From Sutcliffiella cohnii (lineage in GTDB: Bacteria > Bacillota > Bacilli > Bacillales > Bacillaceae_I): a stretch of 64,000 nt of DNA. The position numbers and the translations under genes are program-made. Positions 16,309 to 28,146 of this stretch are shown here, in pieces. Position 1 is the first letter of the stretch, and every line of letters begins with the position of its first letter. Location: assembly GCF_002250055.1 (NCBI RefSeq), contig NZ_CP018866.1, forward strand, positions 3,340,501 through 3,404,500, read 5' to 3'. The notes under the pieces were generated by a model. The model made no database searches and had not been told where the DNA came from. It saw nothing but the letters and a program-made list of their open reading frames with translations.

Positions 16309-16784
16309 TAAAAATTTTCTAATGTGATACTTTCTACCGGTTCAAGACGGTGGGGAGGGCATACAGTCAGCTTCCCTTTAATTACAGTTTCATTACTTTC
16401 GTTTGTTGCATGAACTACTATTTCAATTGTATGGTCTTTTTCATGTATGTCGATTATTTCAAATAAAAAACTTAATGTAGCATAATGATAAACAGGTTTC
16501 GGAAACGATAAGTCTTGGTGAACGATGTGACTTCCAGGGCCAGGTAAATATTTTGAAACTGCTGAAGTAACAATTCCTGTAAGCATCACAGAAGGAACAA
16601 TTGGTTTTTTCAATGGTGTCTGAGAGGCATAATCGTGTTGAATATATATTGGGTTTGCATCGTCCGTAAGGCCTAGATAAAGAAGCAAATCTTTATCTTC
16701 AATTTTTTCACTAAGTTCTAGCTTTTCCCCAACTTTTATTTCTTTTAATTTTCTACCTATCTTTCTTTTTTTACCTAACAACAT
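16308..16784 (-). CDS. MaoC-like hot-dog domain protein (enoyl-CoA hydratase-like)
   Basis: 158 residues. The core (YLGLTDDANPIYIQHDYA then PIVPSVMLTGIVTSAVSKYLPG) resembles the MaoC/R-hydratase hot-dog fold, with the D..NP.H-like catalytic stretch partly conserved (DDANPIYIQHD). A role in acyl-CoA or acyl-ACP metabolism is plausible but no substrate can be named. The ATG follows AGGTG by 5 nt; an upstream extension has no Shine-Dalgarno. It sits between mdh and phoP. Confidence 0.75.
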   Translation of the reverse strand: MLLGKKRKIGRKLKEIKVGEKLELSEKIEDKDLLLYLGLTDDANPIYIQHDYASQTPLKKPIVPSVMLTGIVTSAVSKYLPGPGSHIVHQDLSFPKPVYHYATLSFLFEIIDIHEKDHTIEIVVHATNESNETVIKGKLTVCPPHRLEPVESITLENF

Positions 16785-16871
16785 TATAACACCTCGCACA
16801 TTTTTGTAAGCGGTTGCATTTATTAGTTGAAAAATTGGGAGAATGAACTCTCCCAAATAAAAAATAGTAGA

Positions 16872-17810
16872 TTACGCTAATATAGACATAACACTTTTAA
16901 CAGATTCTACAGATTTTTGCAATCCTGCTTTCTCTTCATCAGTTAAGTCTAATTCAATGATTTGTTCAATTCCACCTGCACCAAGTATTGTTGGCACACC
17001 TAAATATATACCGTTATATCCATACTCTCCCTCTAAATAGGCGATAGCTGGCAAAACACGACGTTGGTCTTTTAATATTGCTTCTGTCATTTCAACTAGT
17101 GAAGCAGCTGGTGCATAGTAAGCACTACCATTTCCTAAAAGGTTAACGATTTCTCCTCCACCTTTTCTAGTTCTATCCACAATGGCGTCAAGTCTAGCTT
17201 TCGGAATTAATGTTTCTAACGGAATTCCACCTGCATAAGAGTAGCGTACTAAAGGTACCATATCATCACCATGACCACCTAATACGAATCCAGTAATATC
17301 TTTAACAGATAAGTTTAACTCTTCGGCTACGAAAGTTCGGAATCGAGCAGTATCTAGCACCCCTGATTGACCGATAACACGATTTTTCGGGAAACCAGAC
17401 TCCTTGAAAACAGTATATGTCATAGCATCTACTGGATTAGTTAGTACGATAATATAGCAGTTAGGAGAATGTTTGACGATTTCTTTCGTCACACTCTTCA
17501 TAATTTTTTGGTTAGTTTGTACTAAGTCATCGCGGCTCATCCCAGGTTTACGAGCGATACCTGCCGTAATAACTACTACGTCTGAATTAGCAGTATCCTC
17601 ATAGTTAGAAGTCCCAGTTATATTTGCATCAAAGCCTATTACTGGACTAGCCTCTAACATATCTAGCGCTTTACCTTTTGTAGGATTTTCTAATTGAGGG
17701 ATATCTACTAAAACAACGTCACCAAGTTCCTTTTGAGCAAGTAAAAAAGCTGTAGTCGCACCCGTAAAGCCTGCACCAATTACAGAAATCTTTTTACGTT
17801 TCATTGACAT
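16872..17810 (-). CDS. mdh: Malate dehydrogenase
   Basis: 312 residues, as in B. subtilis Mdh. The NAD-binding [11 protein letters not shown], the LDH-like MDH motifs [10 protein letters not shown] and [12 protein letters not shown], and active-site His in [12 protein letters not shown] are visible. It oxidises malate to oxaloacetate in the TCA cycle. Three in-frame ATGs crowd the start; the second lies 7 nt after GGGAGG and was chosen. It follows icd by 76 bp, forming citZ-icd-mdh. Confidence 0.96.
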   Translation of the reverse strand: MSMKRKKISVIGAGFTGATTAFLLAQKELGDVVLVDIPQLENPTKGKALDMLEASPVIGFDANITGTSNYEDTANSDVVVITAGIARKPGMSRDDLVQTNQKIMKSVTKEIVKHSPNCYIIVLTNPVDAMTYTVFKESGFPKNRVIGQSGVLDTARFRTFVAEELNLSVKDITGFVLGGHGDDMVPLVRYSYAGGIPLETLIPKARLDAIVDRTRKGGGEIVNLLGNGSAYYAPAASLVEMTEAILKDQRRVLPAIAYLEGEYGYNGIYLGVPTILGAGGIEQIIELDLTDEEKAGLQKSVESVKSVMSILA

Positions 17811-17886
17811 ATACATTCCTCCCAGCCCTAATTAAGTACTTTAAGGTAACCGGTATAATACCGATTACCTCACATTGAACATTATG

Positions 17887-19155
17887 TTACATATTTTTAA
17901 TTAATTCGTCTCCGAATTCAGAACACTTCACTTCTGTTGCACCTTCCATTAGGCGAGCAAAATCGTAAGTTACAACTTTAGAAGAAATTGATTTTTCCAT
18001 CGCCTTCACTACTAATTCCGCAGCCTCAGTCCAACCTAAGTGTTCAAGCATGAGTACACCAGAAAGGATAACAGAAGATGGGTTTACTTTATCAAGGCCT
18101 GCATACTTTGGAGCAGTACCATGTGTTGCTTCGAAAATTGCATGACCAGTCTCATAGTTAATGTTAGCTCCTGGAGCGATTCCGATACCACCAACTTGTG
18201 CAGCAAGTGCATCAGAAATATAGTCTCCATTTAAGTTCATTGTTGCTACTACATCAAATTCACGAGGACGAGTTAAAATTTGTTGTAAGAAGATATCCGC
18301 GATGGAATCTTTTACGATAATTTTACCTTCTGCCTCAGCTGTTTCTTGCGCTTTGTTCGCAGCATCTTTTCCTTCTGCTTCTGCAATACGGTCATATTGT
18401 GCCCAAGTGAATACTTTATCACCGAATTCTTTTTCAGCTAATTCATAACCCCAGTTTTTGAAAGCTCCTTCTGTAAACTTCATAATGTTTCCTTTATGAA
18501 CTAATGTTACAGATTTGCGGCCATGCTCAATTGCATAGTTAATTGCAGCACGAACTAAACGAGACGTTCCTTCTTCAGAAACTGGTTTAATACCGATACC
18601 AGAAGTTTCTGGGAAGCGGATTTTGTTCACACCCATTTCAGTTTGTAAGAAGTTGATTAGTTTTTCTACTTCTTCAGAACCTTGTGCGTATTCAATACCA
18701 GCATAAATATCTTCTGTATTTTCACGGAAAATAACCATGTCTGTGTCTTCAGGACGTCTAACTGGAGAAGGTACTCCTTGGAAATAACGTACCGGACGTA
18801 AACAAGTAAATAGGTCTAACTCTTGACGTAGTGCAACGTTTAAAGAACGAATTCCACCACCAACTGGAGTTGTTAATGGACCTTTAATTGCAATTATGTA
18901 GTCACGAATTACATCTAAAGTCTCAGCGGGTAACCATTCACCTGTTTGGTTGAATGCTTTCTCCCCAGCTAATACTTCTTTCCATACAATTTTCTTTTCA
19001 CCGTTATAAGCTTTTTCTACTGCTGCTTCTAACACACGTGACGCTGATGCCCAAATATCTGGACCAGTACCATCACCTTCAATAAAAGGAATAATTGGAT
19101 TGTTTGGAACGTTTAATACACCATTTTGTACAGTAATTTTTTCACCTTGAGTCAC
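17887..19155 (-). CDS. icd: Isocitrate dehydrogenase (NADP-dependent)
   Basis: 422 residues. Substrate-binding segment with Ser and Arg residues near [22 protein letters not shown], phosphate loop, and metal ligands in [17 protein letters not shown]; cofactor-binding HGTAPKYAG. It converts isocitrate to 2-oxoglutarate with CO2 release. GTG start, 8 nt after GGAGG. It lies between citZ (114 bp upstream) and mdh. Confidence 0.96.
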   Translation of the reverse strand: MTQGEKITVQNGVLNVPNNPIIPFIEGDGTGPDIWASASRVLEAAVEKAYNGEKKIVWKEVLAGEKAFNQTGEWLPAETLDVIRDYIIAIKGPLTTPVGGGIRSLNVALRQELDLFTCLRPVRYFQGVPSPVRRPEDTDMVIFRENTEDIYAGIEYAQGSEEVEKLINFLQTEMGVNKIRFPETSGIGIKPVSEEGTSRLVRAAINYAIEHGRKSVTLVHKGNIMKFTEGAFKNWGYELAEKEFGDKVFTWAQYDRIAEAEGKDAANKAQETAEAEGKIIVKDSIADIFLQQILTRPREFDVVATMNLNGDYISDALAAQVGGIGIAPGANINYETGHAIFEATHGTAPKYAGLDKVNPSSVILSGVLMLEHLGWTEAAELVVKAMEKSISSKVVTYDFARLMEGATEVKCSEFGDELIKNM

Positions 19156-19269
19156 AATGATAACCTCCTAGTTTATAGCTTGTTGAACTACGTATATCGA
19201 GTGAGGAAATTAAAATTCCCCACTTCGATCGTACGTGTTGGTAGTCTCTAAGTCAATGAAAATTGTTTA

Positions 19270-20388
19270 TTATCCACGTTGTGAAATTGGCACAAATTCT
19301 TGTTTTCCAGGACCTGTGTAATCTGCACGCGGACGGATTAAACGGTTGTTACTATATTGCTCTAGAATATGAGCTAACCAGCCTGATACACGACTTACCG
19401 CAAAAATTGGAGTGAATAAGTCATGATCAATTCCTAGAGAATGATAGACAGAAGCAGAATAGAAATCTACGTTTGGTGGTAACGGTTTTTCAGATGTTAC
19501 GATTTCCTCAATTTTTGTAGACATTTCATACCATTGAGGTTCACCAGTTAACTTTGTTAATTTTTCACTCATTTCACGTAAGTGCTTTGCACGAGGGTCC
19601 CCTTGACGGTATACGCGGTGGCCGAATCCCATAATTTTTTCTTTGTTTGCAAGCTTTTCACGAATATAGCTTTCCGCATTTTCAGGAGAGCCAATTTCCG
19701 TTAGCATTTTCATTACAGCTTCGTTTGCTCCACCGTGTAAAGGACCTTTTAACGCCCCTATCGCTGCAGTTACACCAGAGTACACATCTGATAGAGTTGC
19801 CACACAAACACGTGCAGTAAAAGTGGAAGCGTTTAATTCATGGTCAGCATGAAGGACTAACGCTTTATTAAATGCTTCAACAGCAATTTCAGATGGCTCT
19901 TCTCCAGACAGCATGTATAAGAAGTTTGCTGCAAATCCTAAGTCCGTTTTCGGAGCAATAGGCTCTAATCCTTTACGAATACGAGAGAATGCAGTTACAA
20001 TTGTGGAAATTTTAGCTTGTAGACGAATTGCTTTACGATAGTTAGCAGCCTCATCCATCGAATCTGCTTCCTCATCATAAAGACCAAGCAATGAAACAGC
20101 TGTTCTTAATGCTGCCATTGGATGAACATCGTTAATTGGATATGTTTTAAAATGATTAATAACTTCTTCAGGTAGCGACATATTATCAGCTAATTGTTGC
20201 TTTAACTCTGCCAATTGAGCTTCTGTTGGTAGTTTTTGATGCCATAATAGATAAACTACTTCTTCGAAACTAGCATGATTTGTTAGATCATCAATATTAT
20301 ATCCTACATACGTCAATGTATCATCGATGATAGAACTAATAGATGATGTTGTTGCTACAATTCCTTCTAGACCTTTTGTTGCTGTCAT
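19270..20388 (-). CDS. citZ: Citrate synthase
   Basis: 372 residues, the CitZ length. The citrate synthase signature GFGHRVYRQGDPRA, HADHELNAST and substrate Arg/Asp region (FYSASVYHSLGI) are present. It condenses oxaloacetate with acetyl-CoA, entering the TCA cycle. It heads the citZ-icd-mdh group. The 280-bp upstream gap holds a cre-like site but no clear -35/-10 pair. Confidence 0.95.
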   Translation of the reverse strand: MTATKGLEGIVATTSSISSIIDDTLTYVGYNIDDLTNHASFEEVVYLLWHQKLPTEAQLAELKQQLADNMSLPEEVINHFKTYPINDVHPMAALRTAVSLLGLYDEEADSMDEAANYRKAIRLQAKISTIVTAFSRIRKGLEPIAPKTDLGFAANFLYMLSGEEPSEIAVEAFNKALVLHADHELNASTFTARVCVATLSDVYSGVTAAIGALKGPLHGGANEAVMKMLTEIGSPENAESYIREKLANKEKIMGFGHRVYRQGDPRAKHLREMSEKLTKLTGEPQWYEMSTKIEEIVTSEKPLPPNVDFYSASVYHSLGIDHDLFTPIFAVSRVSGWLAHILEQYSNNRLIRPRADYTGPGKQEFVPISQRG

Positions 20389-20470
20389 ACTAACCCTCTC
20401 CTTTGTTTATAAATTTCCCCATTGAACCCGAACGGTTGCTCAACATAATATTAACAGGATTTACCCTGAA

Positions 20471-20484
20471 AGAAAATGCTTACA
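20471..20484 (+). promoter_or_regulatory. Candidate cre (CcpA) site upstream of citZ
   Basis: AGAAAATGCTTACA matches the cre consensus TGWAANCGNTNWCA at 12 of 14 positions. It is 83-96 bp before the citZ start. CcpA represses citZ in B. subtilis, which makes the position sensible; the central CG is degenerate. Confidence 0.4.
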
Positions 20485-20669
20485 TTTCCAAGTAAAAAAT
20501 TAAACTATTACTCATAGTCTGAACCCCTTACAACCGTTAGGTAAAATATTCATATTTATGTAGGATGAAAGATTCCACGTTCTTATTATAAACAAATTTC
20601 TGACTTTTGTGAATGAAAAGGACAGAAGTTTGTATAAAAATAATTATTATACAAAAACATTCTTTTCCT

Positions 20670-21140
20670 TTATGAAGAAAAGTAGGAAATTACTCTCATT
20701 GCTATGTAGGCAATGCCTGCACCAATTAATGGCCCTACTGCAACTCCTTTAAATAGGGCAACCGCTAAAATCGTACCAAATACTAGCGCTGTAGTAATAT
20801 GCGGATCTTCAGCAAGTAAATGAATGCCACTTTTCGCTATTAATGCCACCGCTATACCGGCTCCTAAAGCAATCCAAGCATATGAAGACTTAGCAGCGTC
20901 TTGTAGCTGCTTAAATCCAATATCACCAGTAGCAATTGGAACTAGTACTGCAATCGTAATAATTGTCACACCCCAATTAATTCCTTTACTATGGATAGTA
21001 GGGAATAACTTGCTATCTAATCCAACTAATTTAATTACTAGTAGAACAGCAACAGCAATAATTAAAGATTGATTTTTAGCAATAAAACCTATTAATAATA
21101 ATATAATGAGAAACAAGGTAGCTTGGTTAAACACAAACAT
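20670..21140 (-). CDS. ytwI: DUF441-type membrane protein YtwI
   Basis: 156 residues with about four to five hydrophobic helices and the family's glycine-rich C-terminal part (GTILAVALFKGVAVGPLIGAGIAY). Length and position beside citZ and ytvI match B. subtilis YtwI. The function is unknown. It is divergent from ytvI (152 bp between the starts). Confidence 0.85.
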   Translation of the reverse strand: MFVFNQATLFLIILLLIGFIAKNQSLIIAVAVLLVIKLVGLDSKLFPTIHSKGINWGVTIITIAVLVPIATGDIGFKQLQDAAKSSYAWIALGAGIAVALIAKSGIHLLAEDPHITTALVFGTILAVALFKGVAVGPLIGAGIAYIAMRVISYFSS

Positions 21141-21292
21141 CTTCCATCCTTCCGGTTAAACCTTATTAATCGTACCATAATTTTTTCAGAAATTGAACAA
21201 AAGCGATTTTTATATGATTTTATTTTATATACGTGTAGGAAAATAAACGGTAAAATATTACTGTAACTACTTAAAAAATGGAGGAATATTAA

Positions 21293-22414
21293 TTGAATTG
21301 GAGTTATGTACATATAAGTTTACGAACGTTACTAGTTGCGACTATTACAATTATTACACTTATATCCTTTTATTATATTTTCCAAGTTACTTATCCCTTT
21401 ATTATCGGTTTACTTTTAGCACTTTCTATTAACCCTATTGTAAATTTCCTTGAAGCTAAAGGTAGGCTTCCTCGTTCTCTTTCTGTATTTATTACATTAA
21501 TTTTAGTGATAGCTGCCCTTGCAGGTATTATTACCTTGTTAATTATAGAAATTGTTGCGGGTACTGAGTATTTGGCAAAAGTTGTCCCAGGTCATTTCGA
21601 AACGTTAGTACTACATATAGAAAAAATAATAGTAACCCAAATTATTCCTTTCTTCAGTCAAATTACAGCAATGTTTCATAATTTAGAAGAAACACAGCAG
21701 TTATCAATCCTTGCAAATATCGAAAATTTTAGTGCCACAATAGGTACAAATGTAGGACAATTTATTCAACTGTTTCTACAAAACTTGCCTAAAATGTTTA
21801 CTTGGATACCTAACGTAGCCACTGTTTTAATATTTTCTGTATTAGCGACATTTTTTATTAGTAAAGATTGGTACAGACTTCAAAATCGACTACATAAATT
21901 TACACCGAATAAAGTACAAGAGAGTGTCGGGAAAGTTTTTGTTAGTTTAAGAAAAGCGTTCGTTGGTTTTATTCGTGCGCAAGCCACTTTAATTTCTATC
22001 ACAGCTGTCATCGTCTTAATTGGATTGCTTATTTTGCGAGTAGAATATGCAATTACAATCGCGCTAATTATCGGTATTGTCGATTTATTACCATACTTAG
22101 GTACTGGTTTGATATTCGTTCCTTGGATTATCTATTTAATCATTTCAGGAAATATTCCGTTAGCAATTGGCCTTTCTGTTTTATATGTCATTGTACTTGT
22201 TCAACGGCAACTAATGGAACCAAAAGTACTCTCTTCAAACATAGGATTAGATCCGCTAGCAACTTTAATTGCGTTATTCGTAGGCTTTAAATTAATAGGA
22301 TTTTTAGGGTTAATTGTCGGTCCGGTTACTTTAGTTATCATAAACACGATGCATCAGGCTGGTGTTTTTAAAGATATTTGGTCCTATATTATTCATGGCA
22401 AAACGACGAATTAA
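21293..22414 (+). CDS. ytvI: AI-2E family transporter-like protein YtvI
   Basis: 373 residues with an N-terminal helical pair, a long soluble loop and a C-terminal cluster of helices containing the family signature YLGTGLIFVPWIIYLI and LVQRQLMEPKVLSSNIGLDPLATL. Members of this superfamily export various small molecules; the substrate here is unknown. TTG start, 8 nt after GGAGG. It is the first plus-strand gene of the window. Confidence 0.86.
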   Translation: MNWSYVHISLRTLLVATITIITLISFYYIFQVTYPFIIGLLLALSINPIVNFLEAKGRLPRSLSVFITLILVIAALAGIITLLIIEIVAGTEYLAKVVPGHFETLVLHIEKIIVTQIIPFFSQITAMFHNLEETQQLSILANIENFSATIGTNVGQFIQLFLQNLPKMFTWIPNVATVLIFSVLATFFISKDWYRLQNRLHKFTPNKVQESVGKVFVSLRKAFVGFIRAQATLISITAVIVLIGLLILRVEYAITIALIIGIVDLLPYLGTGLIFVPWIIYLIISGNIPLAIGLSVLYVIVLVQRQLMEPKVLSSNIGLDPLATLIALFVGFKLIGFLGLIVGPVTLVIINTMHQAGVFKDIWSYIIHGKTTN

Positions 22415-22420
22415 TAAAGA

Positions 22421-22454
22421 GTCCCACAAGTCAGTCTTAACTGATTTGTGGGAC
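22421..22454. terminator. Bidirectional terminator between ytvI and fxsA
   Basis: A 15-bp stem GTCCCACAAGTCAGT/ACTGATTTGTGGGAC (one wobble) lies between the convergent ends of ytvI and fxsA, 6 and 4 bp from the two stop codons. The T-tails are modest on both sides. Confidence 0.75.
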
Positions 22455-22458
22455 TTCT

Positions 22459-22854
22459 CTATCGTTTATTTATAATGATGAACTGTCCACGGTTCATCAT
22501 TTTTCTTAACGTATTTATAATAATTGGTTTTACAAACTTTCTAGTAGTTGGAACAAGTAAGAAAAAGCCAAATGCATCTGTAATGAATCCTGGCGTTAAT
22601 AATAAAATTCCACCTACTAAAATGCAAAGCCCATCGATAATAACATCTCCAGGCATTTCTCCGTAGCTCATTCTTTCTTGTGCGGTACGTAACGCTTCCA
22701 TTCCTTGTTGTTTCGCTAACCATGCTCCAAGTACACCTGTTAATATGATGAGTAAAATAGTAGTTAACACACCGAAGGCTTTACCTGATAATATGAGTAC
22801 CCAAATCTCTAAGGCAGGTACGATTATTATTAATGCCAATAGCAATTTAAACAT
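22459..22854 (-). CDS. fxsA: FxsA family membrane protein
   Basis: 131 residues with hydrophobic N-terminal helices, the motif GKAFGVLTTILLIILTGVLGAWLAKQQG in two parts, and the PGFITDAFGFFLLVP segment characteristic of FxsA (suppressor of F exclusion of phage T7 in E. coli). B. subtilis calls this ytzA. The ATG was chosen because GGAGAG lies 6 nt upstream; an ATG two codons earlier abuts it. It is the last gene after pfkA-pyk, behind a terminator. Confidence 0.85.
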   Translation of the reverse strand: MFKLLLALIIIVPALEIWVLILSGKAFGVLTTILLIILTGVLGAWLAKQQGMEALRTAQERMSYGEMPGDVIIDGLCILVGGILLLTPGFITDAFGFFLLVPTTRKFVKPIIINTLRKMMNRGQFIIINKR

Positions 22855-22963
22855 TATCATCTCTCCGCTCTTTGCTTCGCCTATGGAGCTATTATATCAA
22901 AAATGAATAGAAAAGACGAAAGCTAAGTATAAACTATTAGTAGAAATTATATTATCGCAAAAC

Positions 22964-23002
22964 AAAAAGAAAGCATGTCCTTTTTAGGCATGCTTTCTTT
23001 TT
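22964..23002 (-). terminator. Intrinsic terminator of pfkA-pyk
   Basis: Minus-strand stem AAAAAAAGAAAGCATG/CATGCTTTCTTTTT (arms 22989-23002 and 22964-22977), 10 bp past the pyk stop, with a T-rich 3' arm. Confidence 0.9.
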
Positions 23003-23012
23003 TTAAGTTATA

Positions 23013-24767
23013 TTATAGTACGTTAGCGTGGCCTGTGTAGACTGTACCTCTTGATGCATCTACAGTGATGTCTTGGCCTTCTTTAAAGATGGATGTTGCG
23101 TCTTCTACTCCAACGATAACAGGAATACCTAAGCTTAGTCCTACGACTGCTGCATGGCTAGTTATTCCACCTTCTTCTGTAATAAGTGCAGAAGCTTTTT
23201 CTAATGCTGGCATCATGTCTTTATCAGAACCGATTGTTACAAGTACGGATCCTTTTTCAACTTTCGCTAATGCTTCTTCAGCAGTTTTAGCGATTACCGC
23301 TTTACCGTAAGCACTTTTTCTACCAATACCTGTTCCGTTAGCTAATACATCGCCAACAACATGTATTTTCATTAGGTTAGTTGTTCCTCTTTCTCCCACT
23401 GGTACTCCAGCAGTGATCACAATTAAGTCTCCGTGAGAAACGATTCCTGTATTTAATGATTCTTCAATTGCAACATCTAGCATTTCATCTGTTGTCGTCG
23501 CTTTACGTCCAATTCGAGGATATACACCCCAAACAAGCGCAAGTTTACGTGATACTGATTCACATGAAGTGACAGCAACGATAGCTGCTTTAGGACGGTA
23601 TTTTGAAATCATTCTTGCAGTATGTCCACTTTCAGTCGGAGTAACAATTGCCGACACATCTAAGTTAACTGCTGTATAAGCAACAGATTGTCCGATAGAA
23701 TCTGTAATCGTTCTTGGAGCTTGTTTATTACGAGTACTTAATAACTCATCATACGCTAAAGCTGTTTCTGCTCTAGAAGCGATATTGTGCATCGTTTGTA
23801 CTGCTTCTACAGGATATGACCCTGCTGCTGTTTCACCAGAAAGCATAATTGCATCTGTGCCGTCAAAAATAGCATTTGCAACGTCACTTGCTTCTGCACG
23901 AGTTGGGCGAGGGTTTTTTTGCATAGAATCTAACATTTGTGTTGCAGTGATAACTGGCTTCCCTAGTGCATTACACTTTTTAATTAATTCTTTTTGTACA
24001 ATCGGCACTTCTTCAGCTGGTATTTCTACTCCTAGATCTCCACGAGCAACCATTAAACCGTCCGAAACTTCTAAAATAGCGTCAATATTGTCGACACCTT
24101 CTTGGTTTTCAATTTTAGGGATGATTTGAATATGAGTTGCATTATGTGCTTCTAATAATTCACGAATTTCTAATACATCCGAAGCACGGCGTACGAATGA
24201 AGCAGCGATGAAGTCTACTCCTTGTTCAATACCGAAAATAATATCATTTGCATCTTTTTCTGTAATTCCAGGAAGATTAACTTTTACGCCAGGTACGTTA
24301 ACCCCTTTTTTATTTTTTAATGTGCCACTGTTTAATATTTTTGTAACGATTTCGTTATCACGAATTTCTACTACTTCTAGACCAATTAAACCGTCATCTA
24401 ATAAAATTCTTGATCCAACCGTTACATCTTCAATTAAACCTGGATATGAGATAGAAAACTTCTCAGTTGTTCCTTCCACCTCTGTCATGGAAACAATAAT
24501 TTCATTTCCTTCAACTAATTCAATAGCACCATTTTCCATGTTATGCGTGCGGATTTCAGGACCTTTAGTGTCAAGTAAAATCGCAATGTTTTTACCTGTT
24601 TTTTCTGCCGCAACTCGAATGTTTTCGATTCTAGCACCATGTTCAGCGTAGTCACCGTGTGAGAAGTTCAAACGTGTAACGTTCATTCCAGCTTCCATTA
24701 GTTGTGTTAATTTTTCTATAGTTTCACTTGCAGGACCAATCGTACATACAATTTTCGTTTTTCTCAT
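23013..24767 (-). CDS. pyk: Pyruvate kinase
   Basis: 584 residues, long like Bacillus Pyk (about 585). The TIM barrel carries [12 protein letters not shown], the PK signature [15 protein letters not shown] and [12 protein letters not shown]. An extra C-terminal domain of about 110 residues resembles the PEP-utiliser phosphohistidine domain ([22 protein letters not shown]). It makes pyruvate and ATP from PEP. AGGAGG lies 11 nt before the ATG. It follows pfkA by 53 bp, and the two form the usual glycolytic operon. Confidence 0.96.
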   Translation of the reverse strand: MRKTKIVCTIGPASETIEKLTQLMEAGMNVTRLNFSHGDYAEHGARIENIRVAAEKTGKNIAILLDTKGPEIRTHNMENGAIELVEGNEIIVSMTEVEGTTEKFSISYPGLIEDVTVGSRILLDDGLIGLEVVEIRDNEIVTKILNSGTLKNKKGVNVPGVKVNLPGITEKDANDIIFGIEQGVDFIAASFVRRASDVLEIRELLEAHNATHIQIIPKIENQEGVDNIDAILEVSDGLMVARGDLGVEIPAEEVPIVQKELIKKCNALGKPVITATQMLDSMQKNPRPTRAEASDVANAIFDGTDAIMLSGETAAGSYPVEAVQTMHNIASRAETALAYDELLSTRNKQAPRTITDSIGQSVAYTAVNLDVSAIVTPTESGHTARMISKYRPKAAIVAVTSCESVSRKLALVWGVYPRIGRKATTTDEMLDVAIEESLNTGIVSHGDLIVITAGVPVGERGTTNLMKIHVVGDVLANGTGIGRKSAYGKAVIAKTAEEALAKVEKGSVLVTIGSDKDMMPALEKASALITEEGGITSHAAVVGLSLGIPVIVGVEDATSIFKEGQDITVDASRGTVYTGHANVL

Positions 24768-24820
24768 GAATGTTAAATCCTCCTATTATTTATGAAAACG
24801 ATTCCATCGTGTTTCCACTC

Positions 24821-25807
<987 letters not shown>

Positions 25808-26084
25808 TCAGGTGAAGCTCTTTTATTTTTCCCTAAATAAATAGGTTTTTCAAAATAATAAATATTACTTTATACCCAATCATATATTCTATATAAAATA
25901 TAGAGCGTTGAAAAGGGAATCCATTAAAAAAATACCATGAAGACATACCGAAAACAACAACTATTCGTAGAAAGTCAAAAAAGGTTCTCAATTACCTCCT
26001 AATGTTTTACATGTAAACGTAATCATTACGCTGCTATACATCATTAGTTATTACGATACCCTTTATTGAATTGAAAAATAAGAG

Positions 26085-26111
26085 AGCCGGCATTTTTTTT
26101 ACCAGCTCTTT
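26085..26111 (-). terminator. Intrinsic terminator of accDA
   Basis: Minus-strand stem AGAGCTGG/CCGGCTCT (arms 26104-26111 and 26085-26092, one G-U pair) with an A-rich loop and a following T-rich stretch, 16 bp past the accA stop. Confidence 0.78.
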
Positions 26112-26127
26112 CATTACGTATATAACA

Positions 26128-27132
26128 TTACAGACCTTTTCCTACTTTTTCATTAGCAGCATACCATTTTTCTTCTTCTAACTCTGTATACTGCCCAATT
26201 CTTTTATATTTTGCATACCGGTGCTCTATTAATTCTTCCGGAGTTAATGGAAGTAAATCTTGTAATGATTGTTCCAACACATTACTTATTGCTTTTGCTT
26301 GGAAATCAACATTACGATGTGCTCCACCTTTTCCTTCTTCAATAATTTCATCAATTACATTTAATTGTTTTAAGTCTGGTGCTGTAATTCTCATACTTTC
26401 GGCTGCTTTTTTTGCTAATGACGCATCTTTCCAAAGAATTGCCGCAGCCCCTTCAGGAGAGATTACAGAGTAAGTAGAGTTTTCTAACATATGAACGTAG
26501 TTACCGACTCCTAACGCTAATGCGCCACCACTACCACCTTCTCCAATTACAACACATACTACAGGCACTTTTAGCCCAGCCATTTCAAATAAATTTCTAG
26601 CAATTGCTTCACTCTGCCCTCTTTCTTCAGCAGGTTTACCTGGGTATGCCCCCTTTGTATCAATAAAGCAAATAATTGGGCGTTTAAACTTTTCTGCTTG
26701 ATACATCAAGCGTAGCGCTTTTCTGTATCCTTCTGGATGTGGCATTCCAAAATTTCTACGAATGTTTTCCTTCGTATCTTTTCCACGTTGATGCCCAATA
26801 ATTGTAACAGGGATGTTGTTGAATTTTGCGATCCCTCCTACAATTGCTGCATCGTCGGCAAAGTAACGATCTCCATGACATTCTAAGAAATCTGTAAATA
26901 TTCTTTCAATGTAATCTAAAGTTGTTGGTCTTTCTGGATGTCTAGCAATTTGCACGCGATTCCATGGAGCTAAATTACCATAAATATCACTTTCTAATCG
27001 TTCAAGTCTATCTTCTAACTTTTCAATTTCACTCGAAAGATCCATATCCGAATTAGCTGTAAACTCTTTTAATTCTTTTATTTTTTTACGAAGTTCCACG
27101 ACTGGTTTTTCAAATTCTAGTTCGCCTACCAT
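26128..27132 (-). CDS. accA: Acetyl-CoA carboxylase carboxyltransferase, alpha subunit
   Basis: 334 residues (B. subtilis AccA 325). N-terminal helical part [14 protein letters not shown], then the crotonase-like core with [27 protein letters not shown] and [15 protein letters not shown]. With AccD it transfers CO2 from carboxybiotin to acetyl-CoA, giving malonyl-CoA for fatty acid synthesis. GGGGGTG 7 nt before the ATG. It overlaps accD by 7 nt, so the two subunits are translationally coupled. Confidence 0.96.
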   Translation of the reverse strand: MVGELEFEKPVVELRKKIKELKEFTANSDMDLSSEIEKLEDRLERLESDIYGNLAPWNRVQIARHPERPTTLDYIERIFTDFLECHGDRYFADDAAIVGGIAKFNNIPVTIIGHQRGKDTKENIRRNFGMPHPEGYRKALRLMYQAEKFKRPIICFIDTKGAYPGKPAEERGQSEAIARNLFEMAGLKVPVVCVVIGEGGSGGALALGVGNYVHMLENSTYSVISPEGAAAILWKDASLAKKAAESMRITAPDLKQLNVIDEIIEEGKGGAHRNVDFQAKAISNVLEQSLQDLLPLTPEELIEHRYAKYKRIGQYTELEEEKWYAANEKVGKGL

Positions 27133-27989
27133 TCGTTTTCACCCCCTAAGGAATGTATATCTAGCACTAAAGTTAATTTTTCTTTTAACTCTGTTCGATG
27201 GATAACAGCATCAAGTTGTCCACATTTTAACAAAAATTCGGCTGTTTGAAAGTCTTCAGGTAAATCTTCTCTAATTGTTTGTTCAATAATTCGTCTACCA
27301 GCAAACCCAATAAGTGCTTTTGGCTCAGCAAAATTATAATCACCTAGTGATGCAAAACTTGCAGAAACACCACCTGTTGTTGGGTGTGTCATAATAGAAA
27401 TTATTAATCCGCCTTCTTGGCTAAATAATTTTAATGCACTACTCGTTTTTGCCATTTGCATTAAACTTAATACACCTTCCTGCATCCTTGCACCACCAGA
27501 AGCTGTAAAGATAACAAATGGATATTTCTTTTCTTTTGCTCTTTCAATTGCTCTCGTAATCTTCTCTCCGACTACGGAGCCCATACTACCCATTCTAAAA
27601 GTAGAGTCCATAACAGCAATTACGAGAGGAAAGTCATTAATTTTTCCTTCACCAGTCACAACTGCCTCGTTAATATGTGTTTTCTTTCTATCTCCTTCTA
27701 ACTTTTCTAAATATCCTGGGAAGGAGAGCGGATTTTCAGATATCATGCCTCTGTCGTACTCCACGAAGCTATCTGTATCAAGCAGGCTGTATATTCTTTC
27801 CATTGCTGTCATCGGATGATGGTGATCACAATGAATACATACCTTTAAGTTTTTATTTAATTCCTTCGTATACATGATTTTTTTACAATTTGGACATTTC
27901 GTCATGATCCCTTCTGGAACATCTTGTTTTGCATGTTCAGAAGGAATGGACGCATACTTCTTCTTCTTAGTGAAAAAATCTTTTAACAA
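27126..27989 (-). CDS. accD: Acetyl-CoA carboxylase carboxyltransferase, beta subunit
   Basis: 287 residues. The zinc ribbon is at Cys32, Cys35, Cys51 and Cys54 (CPNC and CIHC), followed by the carboxyltransferase core ([36 protein letters not shown]). It is the partner of AccA in the malonyl-CoA-forming complex. TTG start, 7 nt after GGGGAGG. A near-consensus promoter with a FapR-like element lies just upstream. Confidence 0.96.
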   Translation of the reverse strand: MLKDFFTKKKKYASIPSEHAKQDVPEGIMTKCPNCKKIMYTKELNKNLKVCIHCDHHHPMTAMERIYSLLDTDSFVEYDRGMISENPLSFPGYLEKLEGDRKKTHINEAVVTGEGKINDFPLVIAVMDSTFRMGSMGSVVGEKITRAIERAKEKKYPFVIFTASGGARMQEGVLSLMQMAKTSSALKLFSQEGGLIISIMTHPTTGGVSASFASLGDYNFAEPKALIGFAGRRIIEQTIREDLPEDFQTAEFLLKCGQLDAVIHRTELKEKLTLVLDIHSLGGENEW

Positions 27990-28021
27990 AAGAAGGCCTC
28001 CCCATTACTTATTATCTAGTT

Positions 28022-28049
28022 TTTATACGTGGTACTAATAACAGGTCAA
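28022..28049 (-). promoter_or_regulatory. accDA promoter with FapR-like half-palindrome
   Basis: TTGACC (28044-28049), 16 bp, TATAAA (28022-28027) on the minus strand form a strong promoter 33 bp before accD. Its spacer and -10 contain TTAGTACCACGTATAAA. The first half, TTAGTACC, is a perfect FapR half-site; the second half is degenerate (about 13 of 17 against TTAGTACCTRRTACTAA). FapR would link accDA to the malonyl-CoA level. The promoter is more certain than the operator. Confidence 0.5.
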
Positions 28050-28146
28050 ATGATAGGTAAGATAGGAAATCATAACTATTTCAAATTAAAGTCCTACTTA
28101 CCTGCTAGTTGTATCTTATATAAAAACGATTAAAATTGTTGTTGAA

